Positions 48,778-60,100 of a stretch of DNA of 64,000 bases are shown one piece after another. The notes beneath the pieces were generated by a model that had not been told where the DNA came from, made no database searches, and saw only the letters and a list, made by a program, of their open reading frames with translations. Numbering within the stretch: position 1 is the stretch's first letter; each line of letters opens with the position of its first letter. Both the position numbers and the translations under genes were made by a program. Source of the DNA: Rallus limicola (Eukaryota; Chordata; Aves; Gruiformes; Rallidae); the NCBI GenBank assembly GCA_022605955.1, contig JAKCOZ010000012.1, positions 23,283,015-23,347,014 of the forward strand, written 5' to 3'.

Positions 48778-49009
48778 CCAGGGGAGATTGAGGTTGGGTA
48801 TCAGGAAGAGTTTCTGTACTGAACAGGTTGTCAAACATTGGAACAGGCTGCTCAGGGAGGTGGAGGAGTCACCATCCCTGGAGGGATTTAAAAGGTGTGT
48901 AAAGTCCTTAAGGACATGATCTAGAGGTGGGCTAGGCAGGGTTAGGCTGTGGTTGGACTTGATGATCTGAAGTGTCTCTCCCAACCCAGGGGATTCTGTG
49001 ATTCTCTGA
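48777..49009 (+). mobile_element. CR1 LINE 3'-end fragment
   Basis: The segment runs from ACCAGGGGAGATTGAGG through TGGAACAGGCTGCTCAGGGA, GGAGTCACCATCCCTGGAGG and GGACTTGATGATCTGA to the terminal GATTCTGTGATTCTCTG. It is about 230 bp, plus-oriented and 5'-truncated. Confidence 0.92.
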
Positions 49010-49090
49010 TCTTCTGTAACCTTTTGGTATCTTATTACCTCCTGGTAGACTTCAATTTTAAACAAATTCTGTGGTGGCCCTTTCCTTAGA

Positions 49091-49420
49091 AGGAAGCTAA
49101 AAAGGGGGGAATGTGATTTCAATCCCACCTTCGATCTGAAGAATTCAAAACTCCCAGCAAACGACCTTTCTTAATTATTGGGTGAAGATTCATATGCCAG
49201 AAAGAGAACATATGAACTGAACTGGTAAGTCAATTAGTGAGAGTCAATTCTCTCTGTCTGTTGACTAGTAAGGGCCAAGCGTAAGAGTGTCCCGTGAGCA
49301 CTTCATCCTTCACTGGCTCCAGGCTGCAGAGCACTTTCAGGGATCATACACCTAGCCCTTTTTGTGTTTGGTTTCTATTTTCCATGCTGAGGATTAAAGG
49401 TTGTTACCACCTGTAGAGAA
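49091..49420 (+). mobile_element. Possible endogenous retrovirus 3' end (polypurine tract plus LTR-like segment)
   Basis: A purine run AAAAAGGGGGGAA (about 49099-49111) is followed directly by TGTGATTTC, the layout of a retroviral polypurine tract and the first bases of a 3' LTR. A short open frame ends in TAG about 15 nt before the run. Downstream, an ATTAAA at about 49394 could be the LTR poly(A) signal. I see no matching 5' LTR and cannot place the right end or name the family. It would be a decayed remnant with no intact gene. Confidence 0.4.
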
Positions 49421-50523
49421 TACTTTGACCTATATCTAAAGCATGAGCAGTGTTTACCGAGCACTGTTAGCTCTCTCTTTACTTCACCTTGTCCTCAAAC
49501 TGTTTGCATAGTGCTGTTACTAACTCTAAACTAATTCCCCTCTCAAAAGTCTTTTATCAAAACCCAATTATTTTCCACAGTAATTATTATTTTCACATTA
49601 TAAAAACCACACATGGCAAAACGAATGCTGGCTGTGTCAGCCAGCCAGTAATGGGCTCTTTGTGGCCACCACCAGGAAATGTGCCTTTTGTTTTCCTGCA
49701 CCTGCTGCTGTAATACAAATAAATTCACCCAATGTTTTATTAAATAAAATGAGAAGCCCTAATGAAATTGTACCAGTCGTTACCAGGAAGCCTCTTGAAA
49801 ACATTCAGCAGCTGCTCAGTCTCAGTTCATTTACACTGATAGGATTGTTTTGTGCTTCTCCTGAGGCTCCAAGTGAGAACCCCAGTACCATGCCAGTGTA
49901 CAGCAGAGCCCTGGGCTGGTTCATACCACTACTGCTAGCACCCTTTGAAGCATTTCATCAGCATCAGAAACAAATCATGTTCAACAGTTAAGTACCTGTG
50001 ACTTGGAAAGGTTTGTAGGAAGCAGCCTTACAGCTACCTCTTTTGCCAACAGCAGCTTACACACCCTTAGAGCAGGGTGGTGCAGCAGGTGAAGAGCAGC
50101 TGTATTACTCTGATTTGCTAGAGAGGGATAGATGAGAGAGGTTGAGTCCCAATTCAGGCAACCCTTCTTACTTGATAAAACGGCTCAGGAATCTGAGGAG
50201 TGCTCCAGAGTGAGCTGGGGGTCAGCCTCATTTGATGGAGTTCCACATGCCCATCCCTTCCCTAAAGGATTAATCTCTCCATCTCTTCTCTTTGAGAAGT
50301 CAATAGTCTGTCACCTAGCTGTGCTGGCAAGTAGGTGTTTCACAGGGTAGGTGGGGGTTCCTACCAAGAGTTGCCTGATTTAAAAGTAACCCCAGCAACA
50401 ATCTCTCTGCTAAACACCAGACAGCAGATTGTACATTACAGCTGCTAAGAAGTTGCACCATAACCACTCCTGATACTGGAAATGTTTGATAAAGACTTTC
50501 TGGTAAAAATAGCATAATAAAGA

Positions 50524-50602
50524 CTTTTGTTCCAACTTGCAAGATTCAACCATTTCTGAGAAGGAGTTGGATGAAGTGTGAGCCAAGCAGCGAGCGATGC
50601 AG
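50524..50602 (+). repeat. Unnamed diverged repeat, copy B
   Basis: This is the partner of 48679-48777. It contains CTTTTGTTCCAACTTGC, GATTCAACCATTTCT and GAGCCAAGCAGCGAG (50580-50594). The AGCGAGCGATGC unit is tandemly doubled at 50589-50612. Confidence 0.6.
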
Positions 50603-52911
50603 CGAGCGATGCAGCTCCCTCCTTCCCACAACAGCTACAGCTGTGAGCAGACAGTGTGGTCTGAGGATGCACCTCAGCACCTCCTGCACCAGTGTTCCTT
50701 CCCTCCTGACCACCCCTGTGAGCAGATGCCAGCTCCTGTCCAATTTTTGCATGTTGCAAATTTGTGGATCTACTCTGAACTCCTCCCAGTGCAACTCCAG
50801 GAAAAATTTAGACTCAAATATAAGGCAGTCAGGCAGATACAAGCTTTCTAGAGCTATAACATTTTATTTCAGGAAGGACATTTTAATAGCTAGCTATTGA
50901 AATAACTTTCTGCTAAATATATATATCTGTATATACTTGTTCCCATAAGGTCACCCTAGACTCTGTTAGAATTTAGAAGTCAAAATCAGCAGGAACAACT
51001 CTGAAACACCCAGTATAAGTGTGACCTGATAAATAACAGCGCAGCCACGTACCTCAGTGACTGACTCTCTTTGAGCAGGAAGCTTCTCTCAGGATACCAT
51101 AAATCCACTCACACTTGTGCTTCCCTCATTGTCTCATCCCAAAGGGATTCTGAAGTATTAGGGGGAACAGTTGTAGAAAATGCTAATTACAGCAATGGGT
51201 CACGAAGCCCTTCCCTTCACTGCTGAGCAACTCCAACAAGGTCTCTCTCTCTTGGCACCACTACCTCAGAAGGTTCAGAGTTTCTCTGCAGATGAAGGGG
51301 AAGAGTTTTAAGGCAGATTCAACTTCTACAGCTGTCAGCTTGAAGCTCTAGTAAGGCGACAGTAGATTTTTGATGGTCAGTTTTGAGATGCAGACACTTG
51401 TCCTCAGGCCAGAGGTGGGTGGTGCTGGCCTCTCGTGCTCATCCCCGTAACAGGAAGCAGATGACAACATTATTAAAGAATTTACTGACCCTTTCAACTC
51501 TTAATTTCCAAGCAAGGCCCTTAAGATGTTATTTCACTTCTAGGAGGAAAGACACTTGAAATCTGATTGAAATCCACCACATGAACTTCTTCCTGCCCCA
51601 GCAGCGGGCTGAGCTGCAAGCCACTGCATGGGGCAGGAGCAGGCGTTCCACCGCATTCAGTGTGTAGCAGTGCCAGTTCCTAACAGCTTCTGCAAGATAC
51701 ACACACAAAGGGTCAGTCAGCCACCCTTGGTTTGGTTCCCATTGGAATCATCAGGAGTCTAACCTCAGGAACTGCAAGGCTCCCTTTGCTACAGGGAGTT
51801 CTGTACCCCTGCGCTTGCAGGGTAAGGGGGAATTGCTGAGCACTCTGCTGGACAAGCTCTTTGTGCCAGATGTAGCGTAAGTACAGCACCAACATGCTGC
51901 AGGGCCTCGTGCAGGACGCCCTCAACACTGGGTGTGAGGTGTGGAACCCAAAGGGAACAGCCTCTGTGGGAGCACAGGGTGAAGTGAGCCAAAGGCAGCT
52001 GCCGGTCAAGATGCTTCGCTGTCAGGTGATGCCTATCACAGCAAGGGACTGAAGGCAGCCATGGCTTTGCTAGCCACTTTAATCAGCGAGGCAGGAGGCA
52101 ATCTGTTTAGGTAATGGGCTTTTAATTTTTTGCTATTAATAAAAAAGTGATCCAATTTATCTGTTCCTTAAGGAGTACAGATTCAGGATTTAAGCAGCAA
52201 ATACACCACACCCATGAACTGTTTATCAACGCACCCATTACGATGCATATATTTGCACAATCTGATAAATGAGTATCTTCATCCAGAAGGCCGGTGCTGG
52301 AAGGAAGGGGAAGCATTGCAGGATAGGAAAAACATTCTCTGAGGAGTGAGTTAATCCAAGGTCACGCTTACCCTTATCTTCTCTGAGTGCATCTGGGAGA
52401 CGACCAGGTTCAGTTACCGGTTCATCTTGAGGAAGGACGCTGTAACTTCTCAAATGCTCAGTCAACCCCAACGTAGGGTACAAGCTCCAACCACCCAGCA
52501 GGAGGGGATGCATAAGAGGAACTGCACAAGCTACTCCAAGATATTTATAAACAAATTATTAATGGTCACTTCGTATTAGCTTCGAGTTACCTACATTTCC
52601 CAACAGATGAGGACTCTGCTGCCTCTTCAGTTTAAAAAGTATTCCAGTTCCAGAATACAGACAGTTTTCACATTAAGGCATACGTACAGCTATGTTGTTT
52701 GCTTTCATTTAATAAAGATCAATTGACTCAAATACATGGAATGTTGGCACAGAACTAAAGCTCTTGTGGAACAGCTACCAATCATACACAAATATTCTGT
52801 GAGGTCCTCTTGACTTGCATTTCTCTGATAGATACACCACAAAATGGCTTTAATAATACAAACTGGATCAAATCTCTAAATAATAAGTAGCAGTTAAAGT
52901 AAATGGTTTGC

Positions 52912-52917
52912 TTTATT
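52912..52917 (-). terminator. SEC62: Candidate SEC62 poly(A) signal
   Basis: AATAAA on the minus strand lies about 755 nt after the SEC62 stop. A further minus-strand AATAAA at 50868-50863 could serve a longer 3' UTR. Confidence 0.4.
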
Positions 52918-53672
52918 TGTAAATTATGTACAGAATACATTTTTTTTTTTACTTTTTTAATTAAGATGGAGCAGGAGAAAGAAAACAGCCGTGCTTTCCA
53001 AACGGCGCTGCTTCCTTCGCCTGCCGGAGATGACATCTTTCTCTGAACCAGATGTACAAAACCAGTTTGGATTTCCTCAGTTGCTGGTACACACAGTCTG
53101 GAGAAAGAGCAAACACTGCAGCCAAATTCAGCACTACCAGATTGTTTTGTGTTTTCAGCAAAAAATACTTCTGCTAAAACTAAAGTTTTCTTCGGAAAGT
53201 TTTCATAATATTTTTCGAAAATAAAATCAAGAAAAAATATCAAGAAAACTGTGGGTAAGAAGGGCTCTAGTAACCAGCTATCATGTGAGTGTAACTAGGA
53301 ATAATCTGAGATTTGGTCATTCAACTTTTATGTGGTTTATACAAAAGCAAGTTTGAGAAGCTAAACTAATTGACCGGTTATGCAAGTACCAGAAAACTAT
53401 GGTTTTCAGTATGTTTGAGGACGATCTGGGCAATCTATTGATCAATAGAAAACTTGTCAGATTGATAAAACTCCTGCAAATGGATATTAATGATTAACAT
53501 AGTACCAAGTAATCAAGTTAATGGTTAAAAAAAGGAAGGAAGTAGATATAAAACTGTTTGGTAACGTGTATTTCAGCAAACAAAGATGCTACGGTACGGT
53601 CTATGTTTTGGTGATCAGCCAACAAAGAAAATCCAACCATTTGCACATACTTAGTCCCAAAACCACAGTGAG

Positions 53673-54139
53673 TTACGATTTTTCATGTGAAGGCCTACTT
53701 TCGGTATCTTCCTCCTCTTCCTCTTCACAATCTCCTTCATCTGTTTGCTGTTCCAGTTCCTCTTTTGTGATCATTTCAAAGTCGTTTCCGTTTCCACTAC
53801 TGTGCTGGGACCTGTCATCTTCACGCCTGTCACTGTCAGTGTCTGAATGTCGCTCTCCCCCTGAGCCGTCTGTTCCCGAGTTCCTCGCTGCTTCTGTTTT
53901 CCCCTCGTCATCTTCCTTCTTCTCACTATCTGATTTCTCCTCGCTGTCGTATTTTTGCTGCTTTTTGGATTCTGATTTTTCCTCTTTCTTTAAGTCTGCT
54001 TTTGGTCCTTTGTATTCGTGTGTGTACAGGGGCCTGAAGGAGTCAATGAACCCCACGTCTGCGGTAAGATTTGGCAGGAACCAGAAGTGATGCCTTCCGC
54101 CGGTGATGAGCCAGATGATAAGGAAAAGGATGCAGCGAG
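53673..54139 (-). CDS. SEC62: SEC62 last coding exon (end of TM2, cytosolic tail, stop)
   Basis: This exon begins by completing an Ala codon, then RCILFLIIWLITGGRHHFW (rest of the second membrane segment), DVGFIDSFRPLYTHEYKGP and a long acidic/Ser-rich tail. NDFEMITKEELEQQ contains the LC3-interacting FEMI motif. An acidic Glu run precedes the final SHEKS and TAA (53675-53673). Confidence 0.98.
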
Positions 54140-57100
54140 CTGTATAAAAGACAAAAAGGAAAGGAAAAATTCATGGTTCTGTTATAAACATCATAAAATC
54201 ATAGAATCATGGAATGGTCTGGGTTGGATGGGACCCCAAGGATCACAGAGTTCCAACCCCCCTGCCACAGGCAGGGCCAACAACCTCCAGGCCTGGAGCT
54301 ACACAAGGTTGCCCAGGGCCCCATCCAACCTGGCCTTGAACACCCCCAGGGATGGGGCATCCACCACCTCTCTGGGCAGCCTGTTCCAGCACCTCACCAC
54401 TCTCTTTGTAAAGAACTTCCCCTTAATATCTAATTTAACATCCCCACTGTGCAACTGTGGTGTAAGACATACCCACTGCTAACACCCCCAAAGCCAGGGA
54501 TGGCATGAGTGGGGGGGAACCTCTCCTTCTGCAATGGCCTCGTGGAAGAGTTTGCTCCTACCACGCTCCCCCACCCTGTTAAAACCCTATCTTATCTCCA
54601 ACTCCTTAGCGCCTGTGCCAAAGAAAGCTTTAAAAGCCCGGTTATCCCATCCTCACCACCGAATCTGTTCTTAAGGGCAGTTCTCGGGTTTGCTTTGCCC
54701 TTTGTTTTGTTTCTCTGGCAGCAAATCCCTGCTCTGCAGGAAGCAGCGGTGTGCCCCCAGCTCACAGCTCCTCCGTGTCGCGGCACGCCTCTGACACCCA
54801 GCGGCCAGGAGGGACGGATGTAGGTGGGATCGGGCCGGCTCCTCTCTCACCACGGTCCCAGGAGAGTCTCAAGCAGCAGACTCTGTCCCTGCCCTTCTAA
54901 CGCTTCACCCGCTGATAAGAATAAAAAGGATGAGGGGCACTTACCAACGGCAAGCAGAAGAATACTGGCGACAAAGCAGCCCGCGCCTACGCTGAGGTAA
55001 TAAACACCAACCCGCATCTCTGCTGGCCAGAGCGGGAACAGAGTGGCAGCTATGACAGCAATCACTAAACACAAAGGTAAGAAGAGAAGCATGGTTAGCT
55101 TTCCTGGTACCTGTGTAAAGGTTCTAGGCTCACCATTTGTTCCAGGAACTGGCTTAGCCCAGCACAAGCTGCTGACAGGATTTTAGGCCTCAAGCTAAGT
55201 CAGTCCAGGTTCACTGCTCCCGTTTCTCAGACTGCTTCAGAGCAAGCTGCCCTGCTTCACCAGTAAGATCCTCTGGGGGAGGGCAGGGGTGAAGAGGGGA
55301 GTGAGGAGCTGCCTAGGGTGGCCCCAAAGGCTGGTGCAAGGCCTGACTGAGGCCCTGAGGGGTGTCACAGATTCTCGGGAAAGGCACTTGTCTCAGGTGA
55401 GGAAGCTGGAAGGCATGGATACCGTACCCCTTGATGTCAGGCAACCTCAGTACTAATTCAGATTAAAAATTAGCTGCTTTGGTTTACTCAGCACAAATCC
55501 AAGTCCAGAAAAGTATCACTCATAGTGTAAAATAATTCCTTTTACATCTTTCATGTTTTACACAACCCTTTTGTACCATCTGTACTATAAACCCCTGGTT
55601 TATAACCCATTTGCCTCTTGGGCAACTTGCTCATTACCTTAAAGCAATGGAAATAAACAGTTTGCAACCTTGTGCAAGTTCAGACACTTGCTAATGCACG
55701 ATCCAGGTTTGGGTTTGTTTTAAACGTGCGTAGCTGCTCCACACCGAGATTAAAATTCATGTCATACGACTGGCATCACACTGAGTATCATCCTGGTATT
55801 ATCATGCTGAAACCTAAGAGCAAATGTGCTTACTAGTATCAGCTCCTACTTACCCAGTACAAGTCCCATGGCAAAAGTTTTAAAGTGAACAGGGTCATAG
55901 ATCCACACATACACCTACAACAGAAAGAACACGGGGTTACGCTTGGAAAAGCGGCTCTCTGAGAAATGATTTCATTTCTTCCCTCATCCAAGTGCTCACT
56001 GCCATGCTGTGATACTCAGCACAGGCAGGGTGATACTCTCAAACAGGTTTCTGCCAGTGAAAGAGGTGCAAAAGGAGCCACCCAGCCAGGCTGGGTGCCC
56101 ACACTGCACTGCCTTAGCTACCTGCAGTCAGAGCCCCAGGGCAGCGCTGGGCAGTGCTGGCCATGCTGGAGGCTCCCAGCTGGCAGGGGAAGAGGAAGGG
56201 AAGGCATTTCCATTGCTGTGAGAGAAAAATACAGTACCTCTCAGACTGGAAAAATCTGTTAAAGGAAGCAGTACTCAAAGTAACATACAGGTGATGTAAA
56301 ACCCTGGGGAAAGCAGTCTGACAGTAAAGCCAATGGGGAAATTAAAGATCCAGAAACATCACTGAATGTTTGGTTTTATCTTTATTCATTAATGTTGTGC
56401 AGCACGAAGCCAAAAAACTGCTGTAAAAAACAAAACAAAACCAAAACAACCCAAACATTTCTCAGGTCCACCAAGCAGTAACAAAACATGCTTCTGGCTG
56501 TGAAGAGATTCCCTTCAGAGAATGTCTGCAGTTGCAAGGCTCAGAACCAAATGTCTGTGTGAGAACTGTGCATCTCTCTGAAGCAGATTCCCTCTGCCTT
56601 ACTAAAAAAAAAAACCCTAAACCAAGCCCTTCTTGGTAAAGTACAGGATTTTCTGAATGAGAAAAAACAGAATTTTTGTTTCTTTCTAAACCAAACAGTT
56701 TGAATCTTTGCAGTTAGCTGTGAAAGAAGATGCTGATTGCTCGAAACCAGCAACCCTTGTGTATCCGGTGAGTTAATAAGGACCACCATGAGGATGCCTG
56801 GGAGGCAGCAACAGGGTGATGTGATATTTAATGTTCTGCCTCTAACAGGGCGTGAGAGCTGTCTCTGTGCAGGTGTAGCTCTGCTGCCAGTCTACTCTCT
56901 GGGCCCAAACAAGCTGAAGATCTGGGTAATTACACACAAGGTAGTGTGTAATAGTGTTTAAGGGCAAAATAACAAAGAAGATATGGTTCTAAAGTACTCC
57001 AAGATGACCTCTAAATTAGGTGCTACTTAAGAAAGATCTTGAAAGCTGCAGTTCTTAAAAAAGTCAGCTCATTAATCAAAGAAAGAGTAAACAATGCTAA

Positions 57101-60100
57101 GAAAGAAAGTAAATACCGTTAGACTGCAAAGACAGTACTGCACCCTTGATTGAACTGCTGCATGCTGTTCTGGTTACCCCCATTAAAGACAAGGAGGATC
57201 AAAGGTCAGTGTGATTCTGTACTGGTGGGACTGAATGGAGTGAGTTGGGTGGTAAGAGAACTGGCTGAGAAGAGCAAAACAAACAGCAGTGACAAAGCCA
57301 GGAGCAGAGGTGAGGAATGGCCCGGGCCTTGCTGTTCAGCTCACAAGGTCAGACAGCCTCTGGGCAGCAGAAACTTTTCCTTTCCCCTCCTGTTCTAAAA
57401 GGTTTCTGTTTTGTTTAGAAATATTTCACTGTGACAACAGTCTCAGGATAATTTAGGTCTCTCTCGCCAGCTGCAAGGCCAGCCCAGCTTACTGGGGGCT
57501 TTGCCTTGCCAGGTCACAAGAGCCTGGGGAGCACAGAGGCTACAGCCTGCTCCAACACCCCATCACAGCCCCAGGACAAACATTTCACCTCATGGGCACT
57601 AACAGGTAAACTTTTAGATTCTTTATGTCCCTGTCCTACATTTATCTTCCTCTAACCTCCTTGCAAATATTTAAAAATCTGATGTTTCAAGATCAGCCAT
57701 CACACTGCCATCGATTTTACTTTCAACAGGTCAAGAAGGAGTTTGCAGACATCCAGTAAATTTCACTAACAGCTGACAGCAGGACACTGGAAGTTAGAAA
57801 GTACCTTAAATCTTACCTCATTTCCATCCAGGAAAACTTGGTCTTCATGTGGCTCAAGTTTAAATTTCCTCTTGGTTTCTTTTTTCTTGGGTGTTCCTGG
57901 GGTATCATCCTGAGGAAAAAATACCATTAAAAAATAATCAATTAAGAGGTTAATTCCTAGCATTTTAATATATTGAGTCTGGTAACTTTTCAGAGGCAAG
58001 AGCACTTTCACTTTTTGTTGTTGTTGTTGTTTGTTTTTTAAAGTAAATATGTTTTATTTCCCCCTGTTCTCATTTATTACCAACTGGGTACCTAAAAAAA
58101 TAAAGGTAAATTTTAAGGAAAGAGAAATGTCATTTTTAATTAGTGTCTAAGGACTAGACTATGACTTCATGATAACATCATGTCTTCAAACACACAGCAA
58201 AGTTCTGCTGATACTAACAGGAAGTCTGCACAAAGATCAGGGACCAGACACACCACTTCATAATCACTAATGTTATTAGAATTGTCTGGTGCCTCTCCCT
58301 GTATTCACCACACAGGCATCCTGTCAGAATCAGTTTCTGCTGTCTGTTCTCATCCTCCTCTATCTCTTTGTGAACTTTGTGCTTCCTCCTCCCCGTTTCC
58401 TTTTCCTCATTTGAGATTAACCTTCTGATTTGTGTCCTGTGTTGCTGTTCAAATGACTTCCCACTGGTTTATATAATGCACTAAAATATCAGTTCAATAA
58501 ATAATGATTAGTTTAAAAATTAACATGACATTAATAATGTAACTCTCCCAGTGACAGGGGATTGGATTGGCTCACAGCTTTCATAATTGGTGTTTTAAAG
58601 TACCTCCAGTTAGGTCATGTTACACTGGCTTCTATGTTTGGACTGCCAGCAAGATTGTTTTGTTTAGAATGCTTTTATTAGCCCTGTAGCTTCCTTCTGA
58701 GATCCAGACTGTGTACACAGACTGTACCTCTCACTGAACCTGCCATTATTTCTCTTAGAAGTGTCTGGAATACCGACTTTTGACCCTGCTCAAGCTCACT
58801 GGATACAGAAGAAAAACCCCACAGCCCTTCATTAAGTTTCTCATGCAGATTCCTAACGTTTTCCTTTGGGAATTCTGTTCTGTTAACAACAGAAATCAGG
58901 AAGGAAAACGTGAGCATGCATATGGAAACTTGTGCAGTAAGAACAGTTTGAAGTTCAAAGGCAGGAACTGTGTGAAAACCAGGCATCACACAGAAACCCA
59001 CCCACCACTGCAGAGCTATTGAGAAGCACCAAGTATCCAACATTAAATCCCAGGTATTCTTATCACCAAACCCTGCAGGACTGGCTTTGTTTCACACCTG
59101 CTTTGAGATGTTAGGCCCACACATATGTGTCACTCTCTGCTAACCACTGCTAAGCAGCAGTGCTATTGCAGCTACTGAGAATTCATTTTCAATTAACTTG
59201 GTCCATGTTAGAAGATGATGAGGTAGGTACATAAAGACACAACTGAAGCCTCTTTCTTTACCTAGACCAAGCTCAGAACAGCTCCAAGGTTTTTATAAAG
59301 AGAATTATCTTTCAGAGATGAAAACAGGCAAGAAAGGGGTCACATTTTAGAACAACTGAACATGTTTTCAGGCCAATGTGATCTTAACAATCAGTTAATG
59401 TATTCTCTGTTACAAGTTTGGCTCTTCTCTTACAGATAGTACTGACCTTCTTACACTCCTCTTTTTCACCATCCTTTTTCTTTTCCTTTTCTTTCTCCTT
59501 CTTAGTTTTTTCATCTTTGCCACTTTCCTTCTTGCTCTTTTTCTCCTCTTCTTTCCCACTCTCAGCCTTTCCTTTTTCCTTTTCTTTCTTTGTATCCTTG
59601 TCAGGTTTCATTTTCATCACTTTTAATGCTCGATGAAAGAACTGTTTTTTCAGGAGTCTTAAAATGAAAACAAATTTAAATGATACATTTAAGTGAGGCT
59701 GCAATAATAATGTTTATACTCAATTGTGTTATTATTAGATACCAGTTTAGATAGCCTATCTAATATAATCATGAATAGCAGGACTAAAGGACAGAGGCCA
59801 ACATCATCTGCTCTATGTGCAAAGAAATAAACCAGACCTAATTATCCTGCTTTGCTCTTCTTTTTAATATCTGTTCAAAACTGGGTAAAACTCATATTTT
59901 CTGTGGCAGCATTTTGCATGGATATAAATGAACACAGAAGATGTAGGATAGAGGAAGCCATCAGGTCAATTTAATTAGCATTCCCATTAATGCAACTCCA
60001 ATCAAGATTTATTTTCAAGTTCATTGCAGTGTATTTCATAGCAAAAGTAAGGAAATGGACATGTGGCTCATCAAGCTCCTTGGTAAGAGGTGGGTGATGA

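Larger units (their letters stand above)
44640..53672. other. Region between GPR160 promoter and SEC62 stop, no confident gene
   Basis: About 9 kb hold two CR1 fragments, an LTR-like remnant, two copies of an unnamed repeat and a hairpin cluster. Several short open segments with good splice signals on the plus strand were seen (45137-45287, 46198-46306, 48152-48217, 48423-48529) but not recognised. The right end belongs to the SEC62 3' UTR. Confidence 0.6.

Noticed and set aside
48700..49128. Minus-strand open frame of 142 codons
   Set aside because: Most of it is antisense CR1 plus the polypurine tract; no domain is recognised.
53521..54090. Plus-strand Ser-rich open frame of 189 codons
   Set aside because: It is the antisense of the acidic, Ser-rich SEC62 last exon.
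59418..59636. Plus-strand Phe/Ser/Leu-rich open frame
   Set aside because: It is the antisense of the Lys/Glu-rich SEC62 exon 4.
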